Shown here piece by piece: positions 4,630 to 5,113 of a DNA stretch of 5,113 bases. Positions within the stretch are counted from its first letter, which is position 1, and the number at the start of each line of letters is the position of its first letter. The stretch comes from Candidatus Cloacimonadota bacterium (GTDB taxonomy: Bacteria > Cloacimonadota > Cloacimonadia > Cloacimonadales > TCS61). Below the pieces are notes generated by a model. That model worked only from the letters and a program-made list of their open reading frames with translations, ran no database searches and was not told where the DNA came from. The translations under genes and the position numbers were made by a program. The stretch covers positions 1 through 5,113 of the forward strand of contig JACNIV010000111.1 in the NCBI GenBank assembly GCA_014382915.1, given 5' to 3'.

Positions 4630-5113
4630 ATGAAACATTTAAAATTATTTATAGCAATCCTGTTAGTACTTACAGTCATTCAACTTTTCGGACAAAACAG
4701 GATAGACAGTAATTATATTGTTCGTACTTTTATTGACGACGAAGGAAATTCGATCGATGAGATCATTGTACCCGGCAGACCTCCGGAATTTCATCGAGAA
4801 CCAGCTGTTGAACTACCTGATCCTGCAACAAGTGATGCAATAAACATTCTTCCAAATATACCAGCTTTCGACTGGGTTTATGGTTGTTCAGCCACATCTG
4901 CAGCAATGATGACAGGTCATTATGATAATACGATTTTCCCGCAGATGTACACAGGACCTACCAATGGTGGTGTAGTACCCATGAACAATAGCGCATGGGG
5001 TGCAGGGGAATGTCCGCTTAGTGCTACTCACCTGGGATATGATGGACTTGCTGTAAGAGGGCATGTTGATGACTATTGGTCTGCTTATGGCTCATCTGTA
5101 GATCCCTATTATG
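4630..5113 (+). CDS. Secreted C39-like cysteine peptidase, C-terminus cut by window edge
   Basis: The frame is open from ATG 4630 to the window end (161 complete codons, no stop), so only the N-terminal part is present. AGGAGG upstream supports the start. Residues 1-22 are a Sec signal peptide (KHLK, then a Leu/Ile core, ending LFGQ). A short acidic and proline-rich stretch follows (35-70). Then WVYGCSATSAAMM (82-94) looks like the catalytic-cysteine helix of C39-like papain-fold peptidases, with Cys86 the probable nucleophile. ECPLSATH (127-134) and GHVDDYW (144-150) are further conserved-looking segments. The histidine and Asp/Asn of the active site would be expected beyond the visible part or near the GH segment, so activity cannot be confirmed. 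Similar proteins I recall from Cloacimonadota are large and carry C-terminal surface or sorting domains, which lie outside the window here. A role in digesting external protein is inference. Confidence 0.8.
   Translation, partial: MKHLKLFIAILLVLTVIQLFGQNRIDSNYIVRTFIDDEGNSIDEIIVPGRPPEFHREPAVELPDPATSDAINILPNIPAFDWVYGCSATSAAMMTGHYDNTIFPQMYTGPTNGGVVPMNNSAWGAGECPLSATHLGYDGLAVRGHVDDYWSAYGSSVDPYY

Overview
The window is AT-rich bacterial DNA with compact gene packing. Three of the six proteins carry Sec-type or lipoprotein-type N-termini that suggest a Gram-negative envelope. The short SerA (308 aa, no ACT domain, AYGNVG nucleotide loop, PKKMGAQ segment) resembles the form I associate with Bacteroidetes and relatives. 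The secreted C39-like peptidase (GCSATSAAM, then ECPLSATH and GHVDDYW) resembles proteins I recall from Candidatus Cloacimonadota. My best guess is a member of the FCB group, most likely Cloacimonadota. This is inference from protein style, not a database result.

Layout. Positions 1-3313 hold four genes on the minus strand. In transcription order they are a small pilin-like membrane protein (3313-2948), folC (2891-1578), an unknown lipoprotein (1523-732) and a YD-repeat-type exported protein (693 to beyond the left edge). Intrinsic terminators follow the pilin-like gene and the unknown lipoprotein gene. Each T-tract ends only 9 or 3 bases before the next start codon, and neither downstream gene has a Shine-Dalgarno sequence. 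On the plus strand, serA (3455-4381) is divergent from the pilin-like gene across a 141-base spacer that holds a plausible promoter for each direction. A 248-base AT-rich spacer with several inverted repeats follows. Then comes a secreted cysteine peptidase-like gene (4630 onward), cut by the right edge.

Function. Two genes are housekeeping metabolism. SerA makes serine from 3-phosphoglycerate, and serine is the main one-carbon donor. FolC polyglutamates the folates that carry those one-carbon units. They lie on opposite strands and nothing in the sequence shows shared control. The other four proteins are predicted to sit in or beyond the membrane, and three of them have no specific known role. 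No RNA gene, transposon, CRISPR array or phage gene was seen. The window looks like ordinary chromosome; its most interesting parts are the hairpin-to-start-codon junctions, the variant SerA active site, and the uncharacterised envelope proteins.
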